A stretch of DNA of 64,000 nucleotides from Epiperipatus broadwayi (taxonomy: Eukaryota; Onychophora; Udeonychophora; Euonychophora; Peripatidae). Positions 46,591-58,261 of the stretch are shown in pieces. Made by a program: the position numbers and the translations under genes. The notes below the pieces were generated by a model, which saw only the letters and a program-made list of their open reading frames with translations, made no database searches and was not told the origin of the DNA. Within the stretch, counting starts at the first letter, position 1. Each line of letters begins with the position of its first letter. The stretch is from positions 7,172,963 through 7,236,962 of the forward strand of contig JAQFVV010006208.1 of assembly GCA_028023455.1 (NCBI GenBank), given 5' to 3'.

Positions 46591-46954
46591 ATGTTTATAT
46601 ATATTATATTTAATGTTTTCATGGTTGTATGATGTAAATAAATTATTTTTTGGGTAAAACCGTGTATTATTTTTCTATTATATACCCATATTTTGACGAA
46701 CTAGCATCCGCCATTGTAAAGGTATCAGACTTTGGAATGCAAAATCCTAAGATCAATTCCAGTTCTGGTATTTCCGATGATTGATCTTCTTATAAACTCC
46801 CACAACAATAAAGCCATTAAATAATAATAATATATAATTTTCATACACATATTTATGTATCTAATGACAAGTAATAAAAATAAGCAGACATCAATAAAAT
46901 AATCTTAAAATTAAATCTATAAAAAAAAAAAACTTACAAATATATTTATAGATT

Positions 46955-47535
46955 ATACTAGGGTCGGCAAACTTTTTAACGGAAAGAGCCAGTTTGTTAT
47001 CCCCTTCCCCCATTAAAGAGCAACAAGAAAAGAGGTATCCCTAACCCCATTAAAGTGCTGCAAGGAAAGAGATATCTTCCTTCCCCCTCCATTAAAAACT
47101 TGCAAGAAAAGAGATAAAAATTTTGAAAAATATGTTCATGAAAAATACGAATGGCTATGGTCCTGTGGATACATTTGAACATTTATTTCAGTAATAGAAC
47201 ATAATAGAATGTATACATCCTAAGGAAAATAAAAAATTCTCTTCAAAATAAATAAATAAAAACAAAAAAATTACTTCTTGATTTATTCACAAATTTCTAA
47301 TATTTAAATATTATCGTATAAAGCAATTACAATTCTATAATAAGGCTGAATTCAAGAGACAATGTTATAATGTTGCATTTTTCCTCTCCCTAGAGTCATC
47401 AAAATATTTATTTACAAATTTCAAGAGGAAATTTTTTAAAATGTGTTTATGTTTAGCAGGATAAAAAGAGTCACGAGATTAGGATGAAAGAGCCACATTT
47501 TCCTCACAATCTATATTTTGCCAACCTGTGATTTA
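46955..47535. mobile_element. hAT-like MITE, third type
   Basis: It begins AGGGTCGGCAAACTTTTTAA and ends TATTTTGCCAACCTGTG, imperfect hAT-type inverted ends (CAGGGGTCGGCAAAC consensus). Flanking TTATAC on both sides may be part of an 8-bp duplication. Inside are AAAGAGCCAG near the left end, AAAGAGCCAC near the right, and three diverged CCCATTAAAG-type repeats. Confidence 0.7.
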
Positions 47536-47652
47536 TACTAAGCTAAACATCGCATATCACCAGTTTTACATTCAACATCCGGGGAATTTTGTAGGCATTG
47601 CATTACTGATTATTTTTTTATTTGTTAGACTTCAAAAAAAAAAAAAAAAACA

Positions 47653-48590
47653 ATTATAGAATTGGTTTTCTAGTTCTAAAAGTAGTGAATTATTTTGGCT
47701 TTTTTATTTATTTTATTAAATCAAAAATGATGATTGAGGATAAATTATAATTTATCAAATCTTACAGTAACAATAACATTCAAATATCAGCCTTTCAAGC
47801 TAATTGAGCACGCGCCTTTTGAGAGTGTTAAATAAATGAATACTTTCCTCTTCAATCCAAGATATAGTATTTATGCAGAAATAAAAAGGATCCTCTTATT
47901 CCTATGACTCAAATTCTTTTATATGAGCAAATCTGAAGAACTGTTGAGGAGAGCGTGAGTAGAATTCTCACTTTAAATTACTATTTACGATGTTTTTTGA
48001 CTGAATGACATTGGTGAAATTATTTAGAATTTACTAAACATCATTCTTACTGAAACTTAATTATGAGTAAATAAGCAATTATTTGAATGTAATATAATTG
48101 TAAACACGGCGCTAGATAAAATAATTGCTTATTTACTCATAATTAAGTTTCAGTAAGAATGACGTTTAGTAAATTCTAAGTAATTTCACCGACGTCATTC
48201 AGTCAAAAAACATTGTAAATAGTAATTTAAAGTGAGATTTCTACTCACGCTCTCCTCAACAGTTCTTCAGATTTGCTCATATAAAAGAATTTGAGTCGTA
48301 GGAATAAGAGGATCCTTTTTTTCCTGCATAAATACTATATCTTGGATTGAAGAGGAAAGTATTCATTTATTTAACACTCTTAAAAGGCGCATGCTCAATT
48401 AGCTTGAAAGGCTGATATTTGAATGTAATATAATTGTAAACACGGCGCTGGATAAAATAATTGCTTAGTAACAATAACAAAAAATGTTTATCTATGAATG
48501 ATAATTTTTATGGTATTGAAAAGTAAGTTTTTATAAAATCATTATTGTTGACATGTTTAGACTGTGATTATCAGTCAGTGAACAGTCTTG
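47653..48590. repeat. Host repeat E, copy 2, split by a 306-bp-arm inverted repeat
   Basis: The flanks 47653-47777 and 48479-48590 match 40731-40850 and 41314-41405 in order. The inserted palindrome is described under 47778-48466. Confidence 0.75.
47778..48466. mobile_element. Long inverted repeat with tail and 12-bp target duplication
   Basis: The left arm (47778-48083) and right arm (48119-48424) are about 306 bp each and nearly identical as reverse complements, separated by a 35-bp loop. The loop plus arm edge (48081-48131) is repeated directly as a tail after the right arm (48417-48467), including GTAAACACGGCGCT. The whole is flanked by AGTAACAATAAC (47766-47777 and 48467-48478). An inverted pair plus a short tail recalls Penelope-like insertions, but no PLE coding sequence or hammerhead is present. 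The high arm identity suggests a recent event. Confidence 0.85.
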
Positions 48591-48594
48591 ATTC

Positions 48595-48890
48595 ATGAAG
48601 AAGAAACGGAAAAGTTTGATGCTGGCTACAGATTTTGAAATGGTGCCATCGGGAAGAAGGAAAAGGTCTATCATTTCACAGATCTGTGAATGGATCAAAA
48701 CTTCATGGGATACTGTGAAACATGAGACAGTTATAAAGTTATGTAAGAAATGTAGAATTAGTAACTCACTTCATGGCACAGTGGATGTTTTGTTATATGA
48801 AGACTTAGTGTTTTAAGAAGAGGCTTCAAGTGATTTTTCATTTAGCTCTGGAGACGAATTTCTCGGTTTTGAGGATAAAGATTAAAAGGT
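48595..48890 (+). pseudogene. pogo/Tigger-like transposase, C-terminal remnant
   Basis: The frame reads MVPSGRRKRSIISQICEWIK, then SWDTVKHETVIKLCKKCRIS, then NSLHGTVDVLLYED. After a stop it continues EEASSDFSFSSGDEFLGFED. The 'W..V...IIKSFKKCGISNALDGTEDD' pattern followed by an acidic tail is typical of the end of pogo-type DDE transposases. The catalytic part is missing. Downstream, CACCGGTAAATACGGTA at about 49035-49052 may be the element's terminus. Confidence 0.65.
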
Positions 48891-50590
48891 ATCTAATTAC
48901 AGTATTTCCTAATTACATTTTTGTAAACATAAACAACTATAAAATTAGTACAGTAAAGCATTATGGAAATTTATGAAAAAATGTCGAAAAAAAATTTTTT
49001 TCTTAAAAATATATATATGCCGCTGTGTCCTATACACCGGTAAATACGGTATTTTCATTAATTATGGCTATATGGCAGATTAATTTTTTCTAATGTCAAG
49101 TTATGTTATATATTTCTACGAGTGTATTAATACGACAACTTTGGTTTTTTTTTTTGTATATGTCTAAATAATCTATTTTAAGCACCGGGAAGTTTGATTT
49201 TGAATTGCAAATATCTGTGATCAACTTTTTTGAGTATTACCAGAAAAGTAAATTATGTCTTCATTAAATCGCAATCATTTTGTGAATTGATTACCACTAA
49301 ATTTCATTACTTATTATACGCTTTATTTTATCATATCTCTGTGGGGAGGGAGTCTTCAACATGATTGTTATTATCATATGATTTGTAGAAAATAGTAGAA
49401 TAATTGATCAATAAGTTTTCTCAACTGCAAAACAATTTTCTAGAATCAGAGGAGGTGGGATATGATGAATTAAGAATAAGTTTCGTCTGCAGTTTGATAA
49501 TTTTTGCATACTCAACTATTTGCTTTTAAAAGTAGTTCTCATCAGAGATGTTAATATGGCATTTTCATTATAAATTGATTGACTTCTCTTGTTGATAGTT
49601 TTTTTTTTTGCTTTAAATTGACCATTATTACAACATATTGTTTTTAGAATACATAGAAATTAACAATAGCTAGGTATTTCAGGTTTAAATATTCTAATCA
49701 TCTTGGATCTTCAATGTGGCTAATTGTTGAATCTGATGAAAGCATACACGTATTGAATACTTTTTCCAATAAGTATTCAACTTGGAAGGTTCTCTTTATG
49801 ACAGCTTACTGATATTAGGGAATTGCAATTCTTTATAAACCATTATTATTCCATTCAACATCTTATTGCTATAATTCAAGACTATTTTATTACATACTTC
49901 TGCTGCTGTTTTCTTTAACTTTTGTCATGTGACTGTAATGACCATTGGTATTAATAACAATAAATGAATTAATAAAATGTTAAAGCATGAATATTCAGCA
50001 TTGCAATCATTTCTATAAATCCAACCTATTCCAATATGATTAAACACTAACAAAGTAGTGTCTGAAACTCATTTATTAATAACGTTGGTCAAAAACCTAC
50101 CATCAAAATATGAAATTAGTAAAAGAACACACTTTGAAAATATATAAATAAATATTAAAAAAATACCACTTTTAATCACTGAATTTGATGCATCTATTCG
50201 ATTTCTTTACTATATGTAAAAATTTTCATATTACTCTTATTCCAAGAAACCTCCACTAACTTTCATGGAGGGATGCCAATTATTCATACAAATATAACAA
50301 TCATTCATGTTATATGAATACTATTAAATCAATTAATGCCATGTTAATGCATGAATATTCATTACCATAATTTTTATTTTTATAAATCTGTCTGCTCCAA
50401 AAAGCTAAAATTAATCAAGGCAGCGTATTAACTTTTAAATATATTCCTATTACAGAATGATTTATTAGTCAAACAATCAAATAGTGGATATTTCACAGTG
50501 ATTAGAATTGACATCTCTCCAGATTTGTTTACATATTTCTGAAGTACAATAATCTATCATTAACAATATATATGTTGACTGAAATCTACC
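48891..50590. other. A+T-rich intron, nothing recognised
   Basis: No domain, tRNA-like box or clear palindrome was found. AATCTGATGAAAGCATACAC at about 49732 resembles a hammerhead start but lacks GAAA. Confidence 0.4.
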
Positions 50591-50599
50591 TGTGTTTTT

Positions 50600-51330
50600 A
50601 TTATTAATACCATCTATGTTCTTTATTACCTTTTACAATGCTTTTTCACAACCCATTATTGATGTTTTCGATTGCCCCAGCAATCTTCTTCAGATCTACA
50701 ACAAACACAATACATAAACACAAATATAGATGAACATATAACTTTACATTATATACATATATTCTAGCTTATAATCATTGTTTATATACCCACATACATC
50801 TTTATATACCTCTTTATATAATTATTACCTATTTACATATTATACTTTTTAATCTATTTATCAATCAATACTTCCTATAATCATATATATATATTAGTTT
50901 TATTTCATTTTTTATTTTACTCTTATTAATTTTTTTAATATTTAACTCTAACATTATATATTCATACTTTTATATTTTACATTATTATTATTCATTATAT
51001 TAACATTAAATATGTATGAATGAAATAAAAATTATATATATACAGTATATGATTATAGGAAGTAGTGATTGATAAATATAGAATATAAAAAAGATTAAAA
51101 TGTATAATATGTAAAAAGATAATAATTATTTAGAGATGTATATTAAGATATATGTGGGTATATAAACAATGATTATAAGATAGAATGTAAAATTATATGG
51201 TCATGTATATTTGTGTTTGTGATAGTTCTGAAGAAGGTTGCTGGGGCAATCGAAAACATCAATAAGGGTTATAAAAAAGCATTGTAAAAAATAATAAAGA
51301 ACATAGATGATATTAATATTATACATTTTT
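50600..51330. repeat. Family C fold-back element with arms of about 300 bp
   Basis: Left block TACCATCTATGTTCTTTATT and right block AATAAAGAACATAGATGATA are mirrored. The inner arms share GTTTATATACCCACATAC and GATTATAGGAAGTA. Both halves carry the TTGCTGGGGCAATCGAAAAC motif (50660-50700 minus; 51225-51265 plus). An A+T-rich spacer is at about 50890-51040. Confidence 0.8.
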
Positions 51331-51479
51331 ATTATTATTAAAATGGCATTATGAAAGGTTAATAGATATTAAGAAAAAATTTCAAAAAGTTCAAATCAAA
51401 GATACAATTTTAATGAAAGAGTATGAAATGCATTAAAATTATTTTTAAAATAAATTTAAAAAGGTACAATGATAAAAAA

Positions 51480-51720
51480 GTAATAATTTACTAAGGCTGT
51501 AACCTTAGAAATAAGCGTCTGAAAAATACGAAGGTAGGGACCTCTATAGGTCTTAAAACACAAGCTTACGCTATGAAGAAAAGAGAGAATCCTTCTTTAC
51601 TTCAACCTACTTTTATATATAAATAGGTGAAGCTGAAGTGTTTTGATCTAAGAGTGTGAAGCTATTCAATACTTCACTAATTAAGTTCACAATTCTTATA
51701 ATACATTAATACTCGCGATT
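51480..51720. repeat. Diverged copy of the 737-1480 repeat family
   Basis: AGGTAGGGACCTCTATAGGT, AAGTGTTTTGATCTAAGAGT and CTTCACTAATTAAGTTCACA correspond to, or are complements of, blocks at 800-1000. A further fragment is at 45880-45980. Confidence 0.7.
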
Positions 51721-53281
51721 GGAGTTTCCCCGATAAATTTAATTATAGGTATTTACTATGAATAATTATTAAACAATTTATAATAAAGACATGTATGGGC
51801 AATGATCTGGGTTAAGTAATGAAAGCTTTTTCAAAAGTGTATTCTGGGAATCATTTCCTTTTTAATATTTTATCCATATGCTCTAAGACAGGTTTTGAAT
51901 TTAAAATTTTTATTGTGTATTTAATATACGTGCATAATTAGTAAAAAGTGAAGATGTTAAACAAGTAATATTTATGTTCAGATTTAATAAATAGTATATT
52001 AATCATTAATTGAGCTTAAAGTTTATATCTGGGCTAAATATTAAATAATTTATAGTTTAAAATGATTCATAAATAATCGTTAATATTTACCGTAGATGAC
52101 ATCATCAAAATGAGTGCATTCAAGTAATTGCGTACTTGTAAATTGAATTGTAAATATAAAATGAATTTCAAACAGATTTTGAGAAATACTACAGACAAGT
52201 ACAATTTTTATAGTCTATTTATTTTGTGAACTAGAACAAATAAAGGGTCCTGGTAGACTGCTTTCAATTTCTAAGAAGAGGATGTAGTACCAGATTGTAT
52301 CTGTTATTTATTGGTATGAAATAGATCAAATTGTTTGAAGATTGTAATTTAGTAATAAAAAATATTCTCCGCGGACTTGATAGGCCAACATTTGTTAAGG
52401 ACCTACCTGCCTTTATTATTAGATTTTTAAAATAGTAGCACAAATGATTATAGTTACTTCATCAGTTATTATATCGTTATTAATTTTGGGTCAATTTCTG
52501 ACAAAAAAAAAAAGTTGGTAAAAGACTTGTAGGCTGTAGACATCTGTTTTTTTAATCAAATAGCTATTAAAATTAATATTAATATAAGTAGACATAGGAA
52601 TGTTCAAGGCCCATTTAATAAAATAGACTTTGAGAAACCTTATCTAATTAGGACTATTTTATGAAGTTTTCCAAAAAAAATTTTAATATTAATGTATACA
52701 AATATATGCCTGTCAAGTGGATGGTCTGGGTTTGAATTATTGGCTAGGTTAAAAAAATCAAGTTCTAATCAGACTTAAAACAGATACCCAGACAATAGCC
52801 AATCTAATATTGTTTCAATAGTGTTCAGTAAATAGATATTTAGCTACCCTTAACTAGAAGATAAAGCAAGTTATGAAAAATCATTCAAATTCTCATCGTG
52901 TAGCCATTGATGAGCAATCCCTTCTTATTCACTGGTTTTCTCTACAGTGAGCTGTTAGAAAGACCTTTAACTTAATGAGATATTTAATAACTGATTTTAC
53001 TTTTAGCTTTATATACGTGAATGTGAATGCACACAGACAGTCACAAACACACATTCATATATCTGTTATATGCTTTAATTAAATATTTTAAATTAACTTT
53101 TCACATACTGTGTATTATTAGATAGTGTATATTATTCATTTTGATCTTTTGAAAAAAATTACAATCTGGAATTAATTATTGTGAGAGAATGTTAAATGCA
53201 TTTCTGTTGAAATGATCTAGATCTAATTATCATATTAGTATTTATTAATGTTATAAATATATAACTTTTTATGTCATTTAG
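51721..53281. other. A+T-rich intron, nothing recognised
   Basis: No features apart from short simple repeats, up to the acceptor at 53280-53281. Confidence 0.4.
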
Positions 53282-53454
53282 CCTGAAGATATTCTCATCT
53301 CTCATCCCAACTCAAAGTTTATTAAATTGTGCGATTTTGGTCTTGCGCATCGTCTTCATATGAGTGAAGACTTATTTGTGCCTTATGGAACACCAGAATT
53401 TATTGCTCCTGAAGTTGCCAAAAAATATCCAGTTAAATTACCAGCTGATTTATG
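53282..53454 (+). CDS. unc-89: Obscurin/Unc-89-like gene, DFG to start of helix F
   Basis: A 173-nt exon with acceptor CATTTAG and donor GTATTT, phase 0 in and phase 2 out. It reads PEDILISHPNSKFIKL, CDFGLAHRLHM, PYGTPEFIAPEV and LPADLW. The catalytic-loop Asn of DLKPEN is Asp here (DLKPED once joined to the previous exon). DFG, the GTPEF P+1 loop and APE are intact, and the helix F Asp is present. It ends inside the Trp codon (TG/G), which the 27-nt microexon at 60021 completes. It is not visible as a long ORF because of its length and phase. Confidence 0.92.
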
Positions 53455-53767
53455 GTATTTGTTTTTTTTTATCTTGTTTTGTTTGTGTAGTTCATTATAA
53501 CTATGAAAATAGGTTAAATTTAATAATATAGCAATTAACATTTTTATATAAACTAAGTTTTAAAATGTGGTTTATTTATTGTGTATAAATCACAATCAAA
53601 CAATACGACTATTAATAAAACAGAGAAACATTAAAATAATATAAAACACTATTGCCAAGCACTTTTAACTCGTTTGAGTCCTTATTAAGGCTGTATAAAA
53701 ATCATTATACTCTTAATTTTTACGATAATTTTGAATTTTCACAAAAATCATTATACTCTATTAATAT

Positions 53768-53985
53768 ATAGGGTATATGAGCACAGACTTTCAGACGACC
53801 CATCACTCTCCACTCTATCTAATAACACTGATACACTCAAGCACATATATGCTGAAAAAGATAAATAATCACCAATATACGTATTTCATGCTAAGCCAGC
53901 AATCATCAGTTGGTCCAGATTATCATCTCCCACACATATATACCATAAGTGGTCAGATATATATCAAGATAGAAAGCAATAAACT
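53768..53985 (-). mobile_element. Family B element, minus-strand copy
   Basis: In reverse complement: ACTTATGGTATATATGTGTG, the ribozyme, GATTATTTATCTTTTTCAGC, and a degenerate tRNA-like end (GAAAGTCTGTGCTCATA). The B-box is mutated. Confidence 0.7.
53864..53926 (-). ncRNA. Hammerhead ribozyme, family B, minus strand
   Basis: Minus strand stem I: AUAAUC pairs with GAUUAU, and ACCAA with UUGGU, with a UGG bulge. The core is CUGAUGA, stem II is UGC/GCA with a 7-base loop, then GAAA. A perfect zero-loop stem III AUAC/GUAU is followed by A17. All core bases are conserved; only the stem II closing pair (U-U) is imperfect. Confidence 0.75.
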
Positions 53986-54215
53986 CGAAAAAAAAAAAAA
54001 AAAACCTCCGAAAATTGCATTATATCGACCAGGAACAACTAATCGGAAAATGTTCGAGTTTATTGCTTAGTACAAAATATAACAATTTTTATACAGCCTT
54101 GATAAGGAAAATGAATGCGTTAAAAGCACTTGGCAATATTGTTTTATATTATTTTAATGTTTCTCTGTTTTATACAATAGTTGTATTGTTAGATTGTGAT
54201 TTATATTTTATCATA

Positions 54216-55290
54216 ACGGAAGTATTGGATTTAATATAAAAAATATTCTCGTTCTATATATAGTGGGGAGAAATCACAAAATGGTTAGTCTAGGTAAAAC
54301 TATAGACAATCAATGCATATGAAATTTCAGATAATGATTTTGTGTTTTGAAAGAATTAGTATTATGTATTAAAAATATTTAAATGCTTAATTTTATTACA
54401 GGAGAGTAATTTGTAATGCTGATCAATATCTAATAGGAGAAGAAAATATATTTGTATACTAATGAGATCAAGAGACTATATATAATATTATAGATAGCTT
54501 ATTTTAAAATTTTGATTTTAAAGAAGTCAAAATATCTTAGAAAGCATATTTAAGGTGCTTTTAACAAATTTTTATTATATTGGTGAAGTAAAAAGCATTA
54601 ACCATAATAGAAAAACAGCTATAAACAAAATTAATTTAGAAGAGCGGCTAAAATTAAAAAAAAAAAAGATTAAAGAAGAATAAATGCTGAGAAATTAGTA
54701 ATTATAATATTAGAGGAAGATATAAAAATTGTGGAAGGTCTTAAGAAATATTTGAACATAAAAGAGAAAAATAATTCTTGAAAAATTTAAAACACACAAA
54801 GTAAGAGAAGAATATTACTAAGACTTACTAATAGAAATTCACAAGCAGATTCTAGTATTCAGCTAGAGGAAATTATGTAAGCAAATCTAGATCAAGTGAA
54901 TACTGCAATTGTGTGACTTTAAATATTAGAAAAATGTGTTTCTGAAGATTAAATTAATTAAGCATAGTATAGAAAAGTTAATTAGATTGACTAGTTGTGA
55001 TTAGTAATTGTTTAAAATAGATCACTCTTACCCATCAGTAAAAGTTATATGTCAGCAAAAAAAAAAAAAAAAGAATTAAAAAGTACTTTAATTACAAAAT
55101 AATATCAATAACAACATGTTTTAGAAGTTTATATGGTAAAAGAAGAACAAAATGAATTTAGTCAGAAGATCCAAGTATAGATAGATGTTCTTATCTTAAA
55201 CTAAATAGCAGTCACCATCAAAAACATTTGTAAATCTACAATCGGGCTTCATCAGCCGAAAGTGCGCTCAGCTACAATTAACAAAATTAA
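54216..55290. other. A+T-rich intron, nothing recognised
   Basis: A-rich sequence with no domain. GGCTTCATCAGCCGAAAG at about 55246 resembles a decayed Penelope-type terminus only. Confidence 0.4.
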
Positions 55291-55292
55291 AA

Positions 55293-55470
55293 GGTACTGG
55301 TGGAGATAGTGTACTGCCACTGCTAGAGACACCATTTCTGCATAAGCAGCACCACCTCGTGGCTGGAACAAGCATTGCTGTTTTTGGGCCCTTACTGTGG
55401 ATATTTCTGCATGTTTATGCAGAAATGGCATCTCTAGTAGTGGCAGTACACTATCTCCACCAGTACCAAT
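55293..55470. repeat. Palindromic repeat
   Basis: GGTACTGGTGGAGATAGTGT is mirrored by ACACTATCTCCACCAGTACC. The arms continue through CACTGCTAGAGACACCATTT. The spacer contains GCACCACCTCGTGGCTGGAA. Confidence 0.9.
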
Positions 55471-55751
55471 TAAAATACAGAATAAATCTTTACTTAGCTA
55501 ATATTTGAAATATTTAAGCAAACCGATTAGTAATACCTAAAATAATAAGGAAATTATTTACGGAATTGGATAAAAACATATGATGAAAGTTTTTCAAAAA
55601 TCATTGTGAATGCTTACATTTTATACAAAATTAGAGGAAGGTAGATTAGAAATCTTTACGATAAATCAAGAAAAATTACATATCTAAGAGCATTATAATA
55701 ATTAATAAAACAAGAAATAAATTGTGTAATTTGCTTTTAAGCTTGTATTAA

Positions 55752-56111
55752 AATGTTCACTAGAGGGAGCTTACCAATAGCCTCAATCAAGCTTTAATTT
55801 ATAAGTGCCGAAAGAGAAAGAATTCTTCAAATCCAGCCTTACAAACCAGATAGCTATATGGGTCTGACATTTACATTTCTGAAAAATTCAGGTTTTCAAA
55901 TTGATAGAATGTATTAGATAAGTGCTGACTTTTGAGTTGATATTTTAGATCTAGTGTCTGGAGTCCTAACTCCTCACTGAGGTGAGCCATAAGCTCGAAA
56001 CCAATTGGTCTGGGAATGAGGACTTTCCGATAGAGATTTTGAATTCTTTCTCTTTCAGCACTTATAAATTAAAGCTTGATGGGTCTATTGGTAAGCTACC
56101 TCTAGTGAACA
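55752..56111. repeat. Family A variant fold-back with sense hammerhead
   Basis: GTTCACTAGAGGGAGCTTAC on the left is mirrored by GTAAGCTACCTCTAGTGAAC on the right. The arms include AAGCTTTAATTTATAAGTGC. Only the right half keeps the ribozyme. Confidence 0.88.
55962..56024 (+). ncRNA. Hammerhead ribozyme motif with enlarged core turn
   Basis: Stem I: AGUCCU pairs with AGGACU, and UCCUCA with UGGGA, around an internal loop. Stem II is a perfect GAGC/GCUC, then GAAA. Stem III is a perfect ACCAA/UUGGU, then C17. The U-turn reads CUGAGGUGA, two bases longer than CUGANGA, which probably impairs it. The stems are the best preserved in the window. Confidence 0.65.
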
Positions 56112-56460
56112 TCTAAGAACATTGTTTACATGGAAAATAAAGTGTGAAGACTTCAACATTTTCAGTAGATTATCTGGTGATAACTATTGTTAACGATTTT
56201 ATGGAATATAATACTAAAGAAATACAAAAATTAAATCTTGAACCGTAAATGTAAAAAAAAAAAATTTAATATTTATTAATGTGACAAATCCTAGTAATTT
56301 CATAACGATAGATCATAAAAAGATGAGTTTAATTAGCTAAAATATTGAGAGATAATTACAAAAAAATATATAATACAAAAAAGGCAATACAGTATATAAA
56401 TTGTGAACTAGAGATATACAAATATATTAAAAATTATTTCAAGAAATAAAAATGAGACAA

Positions 56461-57160
56461 TTGTCATATCTGACTTTGCATTTAGAAGGGGACTAATCCA
56501 GATTCCTTATCTGATTGGCTAGCACCCTGTCGCTATCCAATGGGGTTAAATCCTTCACTGGGATTCGTGTATCGAGTGTTTCCAATAAGGTAAGGAATCT
56601 GCCATTAAATAATCAGCTTTTTTGGAGGCAAGGCAGAGAGAGCAATTACTTCTGTCAACCTGAATGACTGAACGTGCTCTCCAATAAACCCTCTGCCATC
56701 AGCAAAGGTATTTTCTCTAGTCATTATCACGCCAACCACACAGTGAGGCCAGTCCACCTAATGACTGGAAACTGCTACGTTCTCAGCTGACTCGAGGCAA
56801 GATGTCCTGAACAGCCAGAAGAGTCTGAATTAGAGCCGATTCAAAGCAAGCTGTACTGCACAGCTGGAAGAGTCGTACTTGAACTCGCAAGGCAGGCTAT
56901 TTATATAGCTGGAAGTGAGTTTCATTACTTGGCATGTTTACCTCTGCATTAAATTGTATAGACCATATTTATATGTTTTATTAACTAACGTGTGTATATT
57001 TTTGTCACTAAAAAATAATACATGTCCCCTATCTTACTGGAAACCCTCTGTGCGTGAACTCCAATGAAGATTTATCCCCATTGGATAATGACCAGGTGCT
57101 AGCCAATCAGACAAGGAATCTGGAATAATCCACTTCTAAAGGCAAGGTCAGATATGACAA
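56461..57160. mobile_element. 700-bp element with long terminal inverted repeats
   Basis: It begins TTGTCATATCTGAC and ends GTCAGATATGACAA. The inverted ends extend about 85 bp through GATTGGCTAGCACC and the CCAATGGGG region. The interior is GC-richer and carries diverged repeats (AAGATGTCCTGAACAGCCAG; CAAGCTGTACTGCACAGCTG). No ORF. It is a MITE-like DNA transposon; superfamily not determined. A degraded reverse copy is at 17030-17652. Confidence 0.85.
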
Positions 57161-57684
57161 CAATGAAAATAGATTTGATGATAATTTTTTTAAGAGCATA
57201 TGAAGAGACAAAACATTTAATGGAAATTATAAGGGACAGTAATGGATATTATATAGAGAGAACAAGTAATTTTTAGTATGAATATGTGTAATGAACAAAT
57301 CGTAATACATTACAAAGTCATACAAAACTGGCAAAAAAAAAAATAGAAAAGAGAAAGAAACAAAAATAAATTAATGAAAAGAATAATAAAAAAATATATG
57401 CATTCTATAAAGCTATTGAAATGTTAATAGAATATCAGAGAGTTTAATGATGATTTGATAATCAGTGTATCAATAAAATTTTGGTATATGTCAATTAACT
57501 ATTTTTCAATTGAAAGATTTAAAATTTGATAACTTCTTTAATATTCTCTACTTTAAATATTCCCAATATATTAGCAACATCAATTAAAGCTATTAGTATA
57601 AGATTTTGATTAATCAACAGTGCTATATCCACACTATCACATTCTGGTCATAATGAAGAATATAGAATTGGCTAGGAGTTGCTC

Positions 57685-58255
57685 TGTGATGTGATGTGAT
57701 ATGGCTACTCCTTTATTGAAGTCAGGAATCTCAGCCAATACGTCAAGAAAAACCTGTTAGCTACTCTACCTGTCCTTTCTATGCCGCACCCTAAGTTCTT
57801 CCCATATTCTTTTCTATCCCATTTCCACAACATCATCTTTGTCCACTCCATGGTTTTTATATTTATATCTCCCTTATTTTTTTCCAATCCCCGGCATGAA
57901 AACCAACAACCCCCTTTCCATATAATCACTTGGTCTACATTTATTTTCCCACAACTTCACTACTTGTATCCTTTCTGCTTGTAAGCATTGACATTCCATT
58001 AGCAAATGTCTAATATTTTTTGTGCCTACAATCTGCAGACTAAATCCCCTACATTTCTCCATTTAGGTGTAAATTCTCTTGTTGCTGACGATCCTGTTCG
58101 AGCCCTTAAACAATAAACTAATTTCCTTGCTATTATCATAAATTAACTCACATCCAATATTCTGTTTACTTATATATGTATTTAAGCTCTTTTTTACTAT
58201 CCATACTAGTTTTCCAGTTCTCTACTTTTTATTAATACATTTATTCTTCTATCCC
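57685..58255 (-). mobile_element. LINE C-terminal fragment, best-preserved copy
   Basis: The minus strand reads CRGFSLQIVGTKNIRHLLME, then CQCLQAERIQVVKLWENKCR, and in a shifted frame TMEWTKMMLWKWDRKEYGKN. The Cys/His spacing with HLLMEC resembles the zinc-binding segment after LINE reverse transcriptases. The 3' tail is TGATGTGATGTGAT on the plus strand. Confidence 0.7.
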
Positions 58256-58261
58256 AGTCTT

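Larger units (their letters stand above)
53570..54215. repeat. Fold-back element interrupted by a family B element
   Basis: ATAATATAAAACACTATTGC and CAAGCACTTTTAAC on the left are mirrored by GTTAAAAGCACTTGGCAATA and TTGTTTTATATTATTTTAAT on the right. The family B element (53768-53985) sits in the spacer, and a 17-A run follows it. Confidence 0.8.

Noticed and set aside
46690-46800. tRNA-like SINE (GATCAATTCCAG as B-box)
   Set aside because: Only one weak box and no second copy in the window; too weak to annotate.
49732-49775. CTGATGA-type hammerhead start
   Set aside because: No GAAA box, no stem II and no stem I partner.
55240-55275. Minus-strand CTGATGAAGCCCGATTG resembling a Penelope-type ribozyme
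   Set aside because: The GAAAC box is absent (ACAAATG follows), so at most a decayed remnant.
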